Below, piece after piece: positions 24,760 to 33,162 of a stretch of DNA of 64,000 nt. Position numbers and translations under genes: made by a program. This DNA is from Actinomadura macra NBRC 14102 (lineage in GTDB: Bacteria; Actinomycetota; Actinomycetes; Streptosporangiales; Streptosporangiaceae): contig NZ_BCQT01000006.1 of assembly GCF_001552215.1 (NCBI RefSeq), positions 1 through 64,000 on the forward strand, written 5' to 3'. The first letter of the stretch is position 1. Each line of letters starts with the position of its first letter. The notes beneath the pieces were generated by a model. The model did no database searches. It saw only the letters and a program-made list of their open reading frames with translations, and was not told where the DNA came from.

Positions 24760-26223
24760 GTGGAGAACAGCCGAATCGTTATCGACGGCACCGCGCTCAC
24801 CTGCGTCCAGGTCGTGCGAGTCGCGCGCGAGGACGTGACGATCGCCATAGATCCGGCGGGGATCGAGCGTGCGCGCGCCGCCTGGCGGGTCGCGCGCGAG
24901 GTATCGGAGACGCAGCCGGTGTACGGGCGGACGACGGGGGTCGGCGCCAACCGCGTCGTGGACGTCGAATGGGAGGACGCCGACGCGCACGGGCTGCGGC
25001 TGCTGCGCAGCCACGCGGCGGGCGCGGGGCCACTGGTCGCCCCGGAGATCGTGCGGGCGATGCTGACCGTCCGGTCGAACCAGATCGCCGCGGGCGGCTC
25101 GGGAGTCGAGAGTGGAGCGCTCCAAGCTCTCGCGGACGTCCTCAACCTGGGGCTTCTCCCTCCGGTGCCGGTGTACGGGGCGATCGGCACCGGTGACCTC
25201 ACGGCGCTGGCGTCCACCGCGCTGTGCCTGCTCGGGGAACGTTCCTGGGTGGCCGGGCCGGACGGCGTGCCCGAACGGGGCCCCGGCTACACGCTGCACT
25301 CCGCCGACGCGCTGGCCTTCATCAGCTCCAACGCCGCCACCCTCGGCGAGGCGGCACTCGCCACCGCCGACCTGCGGGAGATGCTCCGGGCCTCCACCAT
25401 CGTCGCCGCGCTGTCGCACTTCGCCGTCCGGGGTTCGGTGGAGCCGTACGCGCCGCCCGTCCACGACGCGTGCCCGCACCCCGGGCAGCGGGAGGCCGCC
25501 GCCACGATGCGGGCGCTGCTGGCGTTCGAGCCGCCGGCTCCCGCGCGCATCCAGGATCCCTACGGATACCGTGCGTTCCCGCAGGTCCACGGCCCGGCGC
25601 TGGAGGCGGCCGGGTACGCCGAGGAGGTCGTCACCCGCGAGATCAACGCCGCCGCCGAGAACCCCCTCGTGGACGTCACCGGACGGACCGTCTGGCACAA
25701 CGGCAACTTCCACACCGCCTACGTCGGCCTCGCTCTGGACGCGGCACGCGCCGCGCTCTTCCAGACGATGGCGCTGGCCGCCGCCCGGCTCGGCACGCTC
25801 GCCGAGCCGTCCTTCACCGGCCTCTACCCGTTCCAGGGCGCCACCGAGGCGTCGTCCGGGATCATGATCCTGGAGTATGTGGCGCACTCATGCCTCGCCG
25901 ACGTCCGGCGGCTCGCCACCCCCGCGGCGCTTGGCAGCGCGGTGCTGTCACGCGGCGTCGAGGAGCACGCCGGCTTCTCCACCCAGTCGGCCCGCGCGAC
26001 CACCGACGCCGTCGCCGCCTACAGGCTCGGCCTGGGCTGCGAGCTGGTGGCGGCCGTCCGGGCGTTGCGGATGCAGGGCCGCGCACCCTCCGGCGGCCCG
26101 CTCCGATCGGCCTTCGACCAGGCCGGCGCCGTGCTGGACCCGCGCATAGACGACCGCCCGCTGGACGCCGACATCGCCGTGGCCGCGGACCTCCTCCCGA
26201 GCCTGACCCGCCTTCAGTTCTGA
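24760..26223 (+). CDS. Histidine/aromatic ammonia-lyase homologue lacking the MIO-forming serine
   Basis: 487 residues with the fold of the HAL/PAL family: PVYGRTTGVGANR (catalytic-tyrosine loop), LRLLRSHAAGAGP, then QDPYGYRAFPQVHG, AAAENPLVD, HNGNFHTAYVGLALD and VEEHAGFSTQSARA. Where HAL has GSxGASGDLxPL, this protein has YGAIGTGDLTAL: Gly143-Thr144-Gly145 replaces Ala-Ser-Gly, so the classical MIO cofactor cannot form from serine. The known MIO-less member of this superfamily is ergothionase, which eliminates trimethylamine, a leaving group needing no MIO. Divergence from a quaternary-amine importer supports a betaine lyase role (inferred). GTG start at 24760; GGGGAAAG lies a long 12 bases upstream. 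Confidence 0.85.
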   Translation: MENSRIVIDGTALTCVQVVRVAREDVTIAIDPAGIERARAAWRVAREVSETQPVYGRTTGVGANRVVDVEWEDADAHGLRLLRSHAAGAGPLVAPEIVRAMLTVRSNQIAAGGSGVESGALQALADVLNLGLLPPVPVYGAIGTGDLTALASTALCLLGERSWVAGPDGVPERGPGYTLHSADALAFISSNAATLGEAALATADLREMLRASTIVAALSHFAVRGSVEPYAPPVHDACPHPGQREAAATMRALLAFEPPAPARIQDPYGYRAFPQVHGPALEAAGYAEEVVTREINAAAENPLVDVTGRTVWHNGNFHTAYVGLALDAARAALFQTMALAAARLGTLAEPSFTGLYPFQGATEASSGIMILEYVAHSCLADVRRLATPAALGSAVLSRGVEEHAGFSTQSARATTDAVAAYRLGLGCELVAAVRALRMQGRAPSGGPLRSAFDQAGAVLDPRIDDRPLDADIAVAADLLPSLTRLQF

Positions 26224-26275
26224 CCCGATCAACAAGCCTGACCTCGTCTGCGACCTCGTCCCCACGCGAGCGCGC

Positions 26276-26343
26276 GATGACGCGCTCGCCCAAGCACGGT
26301 CAAGGGGGCGAGCCGCCGGGCGAGCCCCTCTGGGCCGGGATTG
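26276..26343 (-). repeat. Dispersed terminator-like element, copy 2 (after lacI)
   Basis: Reverse-complement copy of the element at 5509-5576, with the same arms (GCTCGCCC 26284-26291; GGGCGAGC 26306-26313) and 14-base loop. It begins a few bases after the LacI stop, in the direction of that gene, and also lies in the convergent gap with the lyase gene. Confidence 0.7.
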
Positions 26344-26345
26344 GA

Positions 26346-27347
26346 CTAAACACAGCCCGTCGAGTCGCGCACGCGCAGCGAGGGCTCGCGGACGACGCGG
26401 CGCTTGCGCGGCTTGCCGTCGATGACGTCCACGATCAGCCGGACGGCGGCGTGCACGATGCCCTCGATGTCCCAGTCGACGGTGGTGAGCGGCGGGGTGA
26501 GCAGTGCCGACATCGGATGGTTGTCGTAGCCGCAGACCGCGACATCGCCTGGCACGGCGAGGCCGAGCTCGCGGGTGGCGGCGTAGACGCCGTAGGCGAT
26601 GGAGTCGGCGAAGCAGAAGACCGCCGAGGGACGGTCCGGCCCCCCGAGCACCCGCAGGGCGATCTCGGTGGCCTCGCCCAGCGACTGCGGTGCCACCACC
26701 ACGTCCACGCGCAGCCCGAGCCGCTCGGCCTCGGCGTTGACGTGCACGTCGGCGGGACGGTCGGGGGTGCTCGCCCGGGTCGGGGTGAACACGGTGAGCC
26801 GCTGGTGGCCGAGGTCGCGCAGGTGCTCCAGCGCCAGCGTGACGCCTCGGCGGTTGTCGAACACGACCTCGCCCTGCGCCTGACCGCCGCGCAGCGCGTC
26901 ACCGATGGACACGACCGGGATCGTGTCGGCCAGCTCCGACCACAGCGCGGCGGACGGGTCGAGCGGCTGGACGATCAAGCCGTCCACCCGCTGATCGCGC
27001 AGCCGCCGGGCGAGGGCCAGTTCCCGCTCGGGGTCGCCGCCGGCGTCCACGATCAGGGCGTAGCGGTCGCGGGCGAGCAGCGCGCGGCCGATGCCGACCG
27101 CGAGGGACTGCTGCCAGTAGTCCTCCAGCGATCCGCACAGCATGCCGACCTGGTCGGTTCGGCCGCTGGCCAGGGCGCGCGCGATCGGGTGCGCCTCGTA
27201 GCCGAGTTCCTCGGCCGCCGCGCGGACCCGCTCCTGCGTCTCCTCCGATGTCTGGATGCCGCGCAGCGCATAGGACACGGCGGCAGGCGACAACCCTGTC
27301 GCCTGCGCCACCTCGCGGATGGTCGCGCGCTTGCGCCTGTCTGGCAC
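26346..27347 (-). CDS. LacI-family transcriptional regulator
   Basis: 333 residues: N-terminal helix-turn-helix and hinge (RATIREVAQATGLSPAAVSY, ARALASG) and a periplasmic-binding-like sensor domain (VDGLIVQPLDPS, GDVAVCGYDNHPMSAL, PPLTTVDWDIEGI). It diverges from the amidohydrolase/cupin pair and three evenly spaced operator-like sites lie in between. The ligand is unknown; the context suggests a product or substrate of that pair. Confidence 0.9.
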   Translation of the reverse strand: MPDRRKRATIREVAQATGLSPAAVSYALRGIQTSEETQERVRAAAEELGYEAHPIARALASGRTDQVGMLCGSLEDYWQQSLAVGIGRALLARDRYALIVDAGGDPERELALARRLRDQRVDGLIVQPLDPSAALWSELADTIPVVSIGDALRGGQAQGEVVFDNRRGVTLALEHLRDLGHQRLTVFTPTRASTPDRPADVHVNAEAERLGLRVDVVVAPQSLGEATEIALRVLGGPDRPSAVFCFADSIAYGVYAATRELGLAVPGDVAVCGYDNHPMSALLTPPLTTVDWDIEGIVHAAVRLIVDVIDGKPRKRRVVREPSLRVRDSTGCV

Positions 27348-27407
27348 CCCTCAACCCTAGAGGCCCACGCCGACGAAACCGGGGACGCGACTTGACGACC
27401 CGCCCTC

Positions 27408-27445
27408 TGAACCGGTTCACTGAAACGGTTAACTGATACGGTTCA
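27408..27445. promoter_or_regulatory. Three 12-bp LacI-type operator sites at 13-bp spacing
   Basis: TGAACCGGTTCA (27408-27419, perfect palindrome), TGAAACGGTTAA (27421-27432) and TGATACGGTTCA (27434-27445) start exactly 13 bases apart. The central CG and TGAAnCGnTTCA pattern is typical of LacI-family operators. They lie 60-98 bases from the lacI start and 29-66 bases before the amidohydrolase ATG, so both directions may be repressed. Confidence 0.75.
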
Positions 27446-27473
27446 GTAACGTGGGCGAGAGGAGGGCCCCTGC

Positions 27474-28397
27474 ATGAGGGCGCGTGACGAAACACACATC
27501 GACGTGCACCAGCATCTGTGGAGCGCGCCGCTCGTCGCGGCACTTCGCCGTCGCCCCGCTCCCCCTTACCTGGACGGCTGGAAACTCCATCTGGCCGGAG
27601 AGCCGCCCCACGACATCGATCCCGCCGCCCACGACGTCGCGCTGCGCGCGGCACGCCTCCGCGACGACGACCTCGACCGGGCGCTGATCTCGCTCTCGTC
27701 CCCCCTCGGCGTGGAGTCACTGCCGCCGTCCGAGGCACGCCCGATCCTGGACGCCTACCACGAGGGCGCCGCCGCGCTCCCCGCCCCCTTCGGCGCCTGG
27801 GCCGCCGCCTGCGTCTGCGAGCCCGACCCCGCGTCCCTCGACCGGACGCTCGGTGAGGGGTTCGCCGGGCTCCAACTCCCCGCCACCGCGCTCGCGGACC
27901 CTCGGTCCATGGAACGATCCAGCCCCCTGTTGGCCGTCCTGGAGGACCATGACCTGCCCCTTCTCGTCCATCCCGGACCCGCGCCGCGGGACACGACGGG
28001 CGCGCCGGGATGGTGGGGGCCGCTGGTGCCCTACGTGCAGCAGATGCATGCGGCCTGGTTCGCGTTCCGGGCGTTCGGACGGCCGCGACATCCGAGGTTG
28101 CGTGTCTGCTTCACGATGCTCGCCGGGCTGGCGCCGCTGCACGGGGAACGGCTCGCGGCGCGCGGCGGGGGGCGCGGTGTCGTCGACCCGGACGTGTTCG
28201 TCGAGACGTCGTCCTACGGGCCGAAGGCCGTGGACGCGATGGTCCGCGCCCTCGGCGTGGACGTGATCGCACATGGCACCGACCTGCCGTACGCCGGCCC
28301 CCGCGACCTCGGTCTCGGCGAGGCCGCGCGCCACGCGTTCCGCGTGGCCAACCCGCATCGTCTGTTGTTCGGAGAGGAGCCACACCGTGTCGTCTGA
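27474..28397 (+). CDS. Amidohydrolase-2 family (ACMSD-like) metal-dependent hydrolase
   Basis: 307-residue TIM-barrel enzyme. The N-terminal metal motif is IDVHQHLW, followed by a lid region containing YLDGWKLHL, the barrel strand histidine in LPLLVHPGPAP, and the C-terminal DVIAHGTDLPY with the catalytic aspartate. The family hydrolyses or decarboxylates cyclic and aromatic substrates. GGAGG lies about 10 bases before the ATG. It is the first gene of a two-gene unit controlled by the divergent LacI; the substrate is unknown. Confidence 0.8.
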   Translation: MRARDETHIDVHQHLWSAPLVAALRRRPAPPYLDGWKLHLAGEPPHDIDPAAHDVALRAARLRDDDLDRALISLSSPLGVESLPPSEARPILDAYHEGAAALPAPFGAWAAACVCEPDPASLDRTLGEGFAGLQLPATALADPRSMERSSPLLAVLEDHDLPLLVHPGPAPRDTTGAPGWWGPLVPYVQQMHAAWFAFRAFGRPRHPRLRVCFTMLAGLAPLHGERLAARGGGRGVVDPDVFVETSSYGPKAVDAMVRALGVDVIAHGTDLPYAGPRDLGLGEAARHAFRVANPHRLLFGEEPHRVV

Positions 28398-28911
28398 GGT
28401 CCTGCCCCGCACGCCCGCCTTCGAGGGGCTCCCCGCCCGTACGCTGGACAAGCGCGAGCTGCGCGCGCTGGTCGACGAACTGGCCGGGCGTCCCGGCACG
28501 TGGCGGCAGCACGTGGCGTTCTCCGACGACCGGCGGCACTACGCGTCCCTCTACCGGGACGAGTACGTGGACATCTGGCTGCTCTGCTGGACCCGGCAGA
28601 ACGACACCGGCTGGCACGACCACGACGTCTCCTCGGGGGCGGTCCGGGTCGTCGCCGGGGCGCTGGAGGAGAACAACCCGCGGATCGGCGGCGCCCACGT
28701 GCGGACGGTCGTGCCCGAAGGCCAGTCCTTCTGCTTCGGCCCCGACCACATCCACCGGCTCGTGGGGGCGGCGAACACGAGCGTGTCCATCCACGCGTAC
28801 TCGCCGCCGCTATGGCGGCTCGGCCAGTACTCCATCGACAAGACGGGACTGATGCGCCGCCTCTCGGTCAGCTACGCCGACGAACTGCGCCCGCTGGACG
28901 CGGTGCCCTGA
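28387..28911 (+). CDS. Cysteine dioxygenase type I-like cupin
   Basis: 174-residue thiol dioxygenase-like protein. The metal motif WHDHDVSSGAVRVVAGALEE gives two iron histidines, and GPDHIHRLVGAA the third; SIHAYSPPLW is the conserved C-terminal strand. Known relatives oxidise L-cysteine or 3-mercaptopropionate to the sulfinate. The GTG at 28387 overlaps the amidohydrolase stop by 11 bases and has AGGAG upstream, so the two are coupled. Its partner and the LacI control suggest a catabolic rather than housekeeping role, perhaps on a sulfur-containing intermediate (inference). Confidence 0.82.
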   Translation: MSSEVLPRTPAFEGLPARTLDKRELRALVDELAGRPGTWRQHVAFSDDRRHYASLYRDEYVDIWLLCWTRQNDTGWHDHDVSSGAVRVVAGALEENNPRIGGAHVRTVVPEGQSFCFGPDHIHRLVGAANTSVSIHAYSPPLWRLGQYSIDKTGLMRRLSVSYADELRPLDAVP

Positions 28912-28950
28912 CGTGCCGGTGCCCTGACGTGCGGGTGTCGTGACGTCCGG

Positions 28951-28991
28951 CCTCCGGCGGGCCCGACCGGGGGAGACGGACCCGCCGGAGG
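28951..28991. terminator. Hairpin terminator after the cupin gene
   Basis: CCTCCGGCGGG (28951-28961) pairs perfectly with CCCGCCGGAGG (28981-28991), 11-base arms and a 19-base loop that can itself fold. It lies between two convergent genes and probably serves both. Confidence 0.7.
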
Positions 28992-29065
28992 TGGGCGGTC
29001 GTCCGATGCCCGCTCACATCGGCCGGCCGCCCACACTTCCCTCAGCGACCCCCCGCACAAAAACG

Positions 29066-29971
29066 TCACACATCGGTCCAATCGACCACCCACTGGCGCA
29101 GTTCGCCGAACGCCGCGACCGGATCGGACCGGTAGGCGGCCCAGGGCCGCTCGGTGACGCGGTGGCCGATCAGCTCGAACATCTCCACCGCGGCGGGCAG
29201 TTCGCCGGCCATCACGAAGGCGAACGCGAACGCGTTGTGGATCACCGGCCAGCCGGGACGGGCCTGGTAGGCGGCATGCCAGATCGAGTGGTCCGCCGCC
29301 GAGAGCAGATCGTCGCGGACGGCCTCCTCCGCCATGTAGGGGCCGCGTCCGGCGCGCGGAAGCGACTGCCATAGGCCGATGTGGGCGTTCGCGACGAGGA
29401 TCCCCAGCGGGCTGCCCGCCGGGGATCCGCCGACCGCGTCGCGGGCGAATCCCAACGCCTCGTCGTGGCCGCCCTGCTGTCCGAGATAGGCGAGCATCTC
29501 CGCATGCGCTACCAGATGACCGGGATGGAGGGCCACGACCCGCTCGAAGCGCCACTTCGCCTCCTGGGCGTCGAGCCGTCCGGCGCGGGCCGCCCCGAGA
29601 AGCAGGGCCCAGGCGACGGCATCGTCGGCGTCACGCGCGACGACCGCGCTCAGGCACTCCTCCGCGAGGCCCGGGGCGTTGCGCGACAGAGCGTGCGCGC
29701 CGCGGATCACCATGGGGAGCGTGGCCGCCGGCTGCGCCCGGCACCACTCGGTGATCCAGTCCTGTACGCCGGGCGCGCCCGCGCACACGCCGATGTGGAA
29801 CGCCCGGTCGTCGGGGTCGGTGATCGCCTCGAAGAAGGCGGTCACCTCCGTCCAGTCGTGGCGCCGCATGGCCTCGCGGACCCGGTGCGCCGCCGGGTCG
29901 TCCATGCACGGGTCGAGCACCGCATCCGGCGGCGGATCCAGTTCCGAGCCGTGCCGGCTGAAGGGCGGCAT
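29066..29971 (-). CDS. Hypothetical protein with TPR-like helical repeats
   Basis: Function not recognised. The 301-residue protein is mostly amphipathic helices with TPR-like segments (AVAWALLLGAARAGRL; AKWRFERVVALHPGHLVAHAEML; NAFAFAFVMAGELPAAVEMFELIG), suggesting a solenoid scaffold. No signal peptide or membrane helix is seen. The ATG at 29971 has GAGGAGGTGA about 5-8 bases upstream. It resembles actinomycete proteins of unknown role that contain many Trp/Ala-rich helices. Confidence 0.7.
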   Translation of the reverse strand: MPPFSRHGSELDPPPDAVLDPCMDDPAAHRVREAMRRHDWTEVTAFFEAITDPDDRAFHIGVCAGAPGVQDWITEWCRAQPAATLPMVIRGAHALSRNAPGLAEECLSAVVARDADDAVAWALLLGAARAGRLDAQEAKWRFERVVALHPGHLVAHAEMLAYLGQQGGHDEALGFARDAVGGSPAGSPLGILVANAHIGLWQSLPRAGRGPYMAEEAVRDDLLSAADHSIWHAAYQARPGWPVIHNAFAFAFVMAGELPAAVEMFELIGHRVTERPWAAYRSDPVAAFGELRQWVVDWTDV

Positions 29972-30068
29972 ACATCACCTCCTCGCCTGTGGCCCCGAAT
30001 ACCCAGGTCAGCGTTGACCAGCGCGAAAGCGTACCGCGGGCCCACCTCGCCGAACGGTGGTGCCGCCG

Positions 30069-31223
30069 TCAGTTGCGCACGAGTTCGGCGTCCGGCGGAC
30101 GCGCGGCGGGCACGGATCCGACCGGCGCGGGCGACGCGGAGGACCCCGAGCCGGCCTGCCCGGACTGCGCCGTGGTCTCCCTCATCGGCTGGAGAGAGGC
30201 CAGCAGCCGCGCCCGCATCCACCGCGCACCCGGCTTCTCGATCAGCCGGTGCAGCGCGTACGCGAGCACCAGCGACGCCGTGATCGCGACCGCGAGCGCC
30301 GCCCACCTGTTCAGGCCCGGGTACACCGCGTCCAGCAGGGGAAGCGCGAGCTGCGAATGGACGAGGTAGAGCGGGTAGGTGAGCGCACCGAGCACCGTCA
30401 GGCCGCTCCAGCTGACGCGGCTCAACCGCCCTGTCGCGACCAGGATCATGACCAGGAAGATCCCCGTGACGACCACGGAGACGACCAGGTCGTCCGCCCC
30501 CTTGAACGCGTTCCCCGCCCGCCATGCGCCCCAGTGCAGCGCCAGCAGCCAGGACGCCGCCACATACCCCCACAGCAGCAGCGTCGGACCGAACCGGTGG
30601 ATCATGTAGAGCGCCATGCCCGCGATGAAGTACGGACTCCACGTCGGCACCAGCATGATCTGCAGCAGTTCGTTCCCGGCCTCGTCGGCGAACACCCCGC
30701 CGAACATCCACGCGGCCATGAAGATCAGGCAGGACCGGTAGGTGATCCCGATGCCCGCGAGGACGGCGACCAGGACGTAGAAGTGCATCTCGACCCAGAG
30801 CGTCCAGTACACGGCGTCCACGTTCCGGAGGCCGAGCCCGCCCTGCATCATCGTCATGTTGGGCACCACCAGGCCAGGGACCCCGTTCCCCTCCCGGAAC
30901 ACCGCGTACACGGCCGCGCCGAGCAGCACGCTCGCCCAGTACGCGGGCATCAGCCGGACCAGCCGGGAGATCCCGAACTCGCCGGGCCCGCGTCCCCAGG
31001 CGCTCATCAGGATGACGAACCCGCTGATCACGAAGAACAGGTCCACGCCGAGGTATCCGTACCGCGTGATCCCGTCCAACTCCGGGAAGACGTTCCGCGC
31101 GGGCTCGGGCCACGGCCCGCCTCCGCCGAAGCCGGTGAAGTGGTAGAACACCACCGCCAGAGCCGCCACGAAGCGGAGTAGATCGAGTTCGCGCAGCCGC
31201 GCACGCCGGGTCACCCGCGGCAC
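30069..31223 (-). CDS. Acyltransferase-3 (OafA/YrhL-like) membrane protein
   Basis: 384-residue integral membrane O-acyltransferase with about ten helices. The N-terminal LDLLRFVAALAVVFYHF carries the conserved Arg and His; GYLGVDLFFVISGFVILMSAW and the arginine loop ISRLVRLMPAYW are typical. Such proteins acetylate extracellular sugars or lipids. The GTG at 31223 lacks a strong ribosome binding site. Many relatives have a fused SGNH domain; here a separate SGNH lipoprotein is encoded divergently next door. Confidence 0.88.
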   Translation of the reverse strand: MPRVTRRARLRELDLLRFVAALAVVFYHFTGFGGGGPWPEPARNVFPELDGITRYGYLGVDLFFVISGFVILMSAWGRGPGEFGISRLVRLMPAYWASVLLGAAVYAVFREGNGVPGLVVPNMTMMQGGLGLRNVDAVYWTLWVEMHFYVLVAVLAGIGITYRSCLIFMAAWMFGGVFADEAGNELLQIMLVPTWSPYFIAGMALYMIHRFGPTLLLWGYVAASWLLALHWGAWRAGNAFKGADDLVVSVVVTGIFLVMILVATGRLSRVSWSGLTVLGALTYPLYLVHSQLALPLLDAVYPGLNRWAALAVAITASLVLAYALHRLIEKPGARWMRARLLASLQPMRETTAQSGQAGSGSSASPAPVGSVPAARPPDAELVRN

Positions 31224-31405
31224 TGTCCCGGTGCCCGGTTGCGGTGTCCCGGCCGGGGGGTGAGGGCGCGGTGAACGGCGGGTGTAGGAAACGATGCGGT
31301 CTCGATCGGGGGAGGAAGCGCCCAGTCGGCGTGGACGGCCACGGGTTCGCGGCCCGGATCAGTAGGATGCCCGTACATTCCCCCCGGAACACTTGGTGGT
31401 CCTCC

Positions 31406-32173
31406 ATGACATCTCGCCGCGCCCGACGCGGCGCGGCGATCCTCATGCTGTGCCTGAGCTTGCCCGTCGGCCTCTCGCTGGCAGGCTGCGGCGGGCTCGC
31501 GGGGCCGGTGCACCGGTCCGCCGCGGCGGCGGGCCCGGCCAAGGGACCGGGCCGATCCGTCCCGCCGGTGGTGATGTTCCTCGGTGACAGCTACACCGTC
31601 GGGGAGCGGGGCGCGGTCCCCGAGACCACCTACGCGCCGGCCACCGCGCGGCTGCTCGGCTGGCAGGTCATCGTCGGCGGCCGCGCGGGCACCGGGTTCG
31701 TCGCGCGGGGCGGGCAGGCGCACCGTGAGGCGTTCCTGGAGCTGTTCGAGAGCCAGCTCGGATGGCGGCCCGCACCCGACCTGCTCATCGTGTCCGGCGG
31801 GCACAACGACTGGCGTTTCCCGGCCACGAGGGTCGCGGTGGCGGCCCACATCGTACTGGAGCGCGCCCGGCAGCGCTGGCCGGGCACGCGGCTGGTGCTG
31901 ATGGGCCCGTTGTGGGGCAACGGGAACCCGCCGGCGAGCGCGCTCGCCATCCGGGACGGGCTGAAGGCGCTGGCCACGCAGCTCGGGATCCCGTTCATCG
32001 ACCCGATCGGCGAGCAGTGGATCACCGGCAGCCGGTTGTCCGGTCCCGGGAACGCGCACCAGTTCATCCGCGGTGACGGCACCCATCCGAACCAGGCGGG
32101 CCACCGCTACGTGGCGACCCGCCTGGTCGGCGACCTCACCCGGCTGAACCTCACCCGTCCCGCTCGCGGCTAG
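31406..32173 (+). CDS. SGNH/GDSL-family lipoprotein hydrolase
   Basis: 255 residues. A lipoprotein signal (LPVGLSLAGCGG) is followed by the SGNH blocks: MFLGDSYTVG (nucleophile Ser), GRAGTGF (Gly), SGGHNDWRF (Asn) and GDGTHPNQAGH (Asp/His). It is a probable extracytoplasmic esterase or acetyl-transferring hydrolase. The ATG at 31406 gives a standard signal peptide; ATG at 31367 is also possible. Divergent from the acyltransferase and convergent with egtD. Confidence 0.82.
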   Translation: MTSRRARRGAAILMLCLSLPVGLSLAGCGGLAGPVHRSAAAAGPAKGPGRSVPPVVMFLGDSYTVGERGAVPETTYAPATARLLGWQVIVGGRAGTGFVARGGQAHREAFLELFESQLGWRPAPDLLIVSGGHNDWRFPATRVAVAAHIVLERARQRWPGTRLVLMGPLWGNGNPPASALAIRDGLKALATQLGIPFIDPIGEQWITGSRLSGPGNAHQFIRGDGTHPNQAGHRYVATRLVGDLTRLNLTRPARG

Positions 32174-32194
32174 TCGTCGCGGCTACTCGCGCAA

Positions 32195-33151
32195 CTAGTC
32201 GACTGTGGGGCGGGCCAGCGTCAGGGAGAAATCGCCGGCCTCGTCCGTCCAGAACGCGGCCAGTTCGAGGCCGGAGGCCGCGAGTTCGGACTCCATCCGC
32301 TCGCGCCGGAACTTCGAGGAGACCTCGGTGCGCATCTCCTCACCCGCCGCGAACGACACGTCCAGGTCGAGCCCGGCGACGCGGACGCGCTGGTCGCGGG
32401 TGGAGCGCAGCCGCATCTCGATCCACTCCTCGGCGGGGTCCCAGCGGGCGACGTGCTCGAACGCGGACGGGTCGAAGTCGGCGTCCAGTTCCCGGTTGAT
32501 GACGCGCAGCACGTTGCGGTTGAAATCGGCGGTCACGCCGGCCGCGTCGTCGTAGGCGCGGACGAGCCGTCCGGTGTCCTTGACGAGGTCGGCGCCGAGG
32601 AGGAGGAAGTCGCCCTCGCCCATGGTGGCGCGCAGGCCGCCGAGGAAACCGACGCGGGCGGCCGGCGGCATGTTGCCGATCGTCCCGCCGAGGAAGGCGA
32701 TGAGGCGCCGCTCCCCCGCGGGCAGCAGGTGCAGGTGCTGCTCGTAGTCGGCGACGACGGTCCGGACGACGAGGTCGGGGTGGTCGGCGGCGATGCCCGC
32801 GGCGGCCTCTTCGAGGAAGTCGCCGCTGACGTCCACCGGAATGTAGGAGTGCAGGGTGCCGTCGAGGGCGTCCAGGAGAAGGCGGGTCTTCTCACCGGAG
32901 CCCGCGCCGAGTTCCAGCAGCGTCCGGGCGCGGGTGGCGGCGGCGATCTCGGGAGCACGCGCGACGAGGATCTCCCGTTCACGGCGCGTCGGGTAGTACT
33001 CCGCCAGCCGGGTGATCTCCTCGAAGAGCGCGCTGCCGCGCTCGTCGTAGAACCACTTGGGCGGCAGTGTCTTGGGCGTGCCGGTGAGCCCCTCCCGGAC
33101 GTCCTGGCGGAGCGTCTTGGCGAGGTCGTCGGCGGTCAGGAACCTGTCCAC
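32195..33151 (-). CDS. egtD: L-histidine N-alpha-methyltransferase
   Basis: Trimethylates histidine to hercynine with SAM, the first committed step of ergothioneine synthesis. The 318-residue protein shows [18 protein letters not shown], the SAM motif [28 protein letters not shown] and the substrate-binding region [16 protein letters not shown]. The GTG start at 33151 has GGAGA upstream; the open frame beyond is the shadow of egtC. Last gene of egtABCD, 11 bases after egtC. No egtE follows. Confidence 0.95.
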   Translation of the reverse strand: MDRFLTADDLAKTLRQDVREGLTGTPKTLPPKWFYDERGSALFEEITRLAEYYPTRREREILVARAPEIAAATRARTLLELGAGSGEKTRLLLDALDGTLHSYIPVDVSGDFLEEAAAGIAADHPDLVVRTVVADYEQHLHLLPAGERRLIAFLGGTIGNMPPAARVGFLGGLRATMGEGDFLLLGADLVKDTGRLVRAYDDAAGVTADFNRNVLRVINRELDADFDPSAFEHVARWDPAEEWIEMRLRSTRDQRVRVAGLDLDVSFAAGEEMRTEVSSKFRRERMESELAASGLELAAFWTDEAGDFSLTLARPTVD

Positions 33152-33162
33152 GCGGTTCTCCT

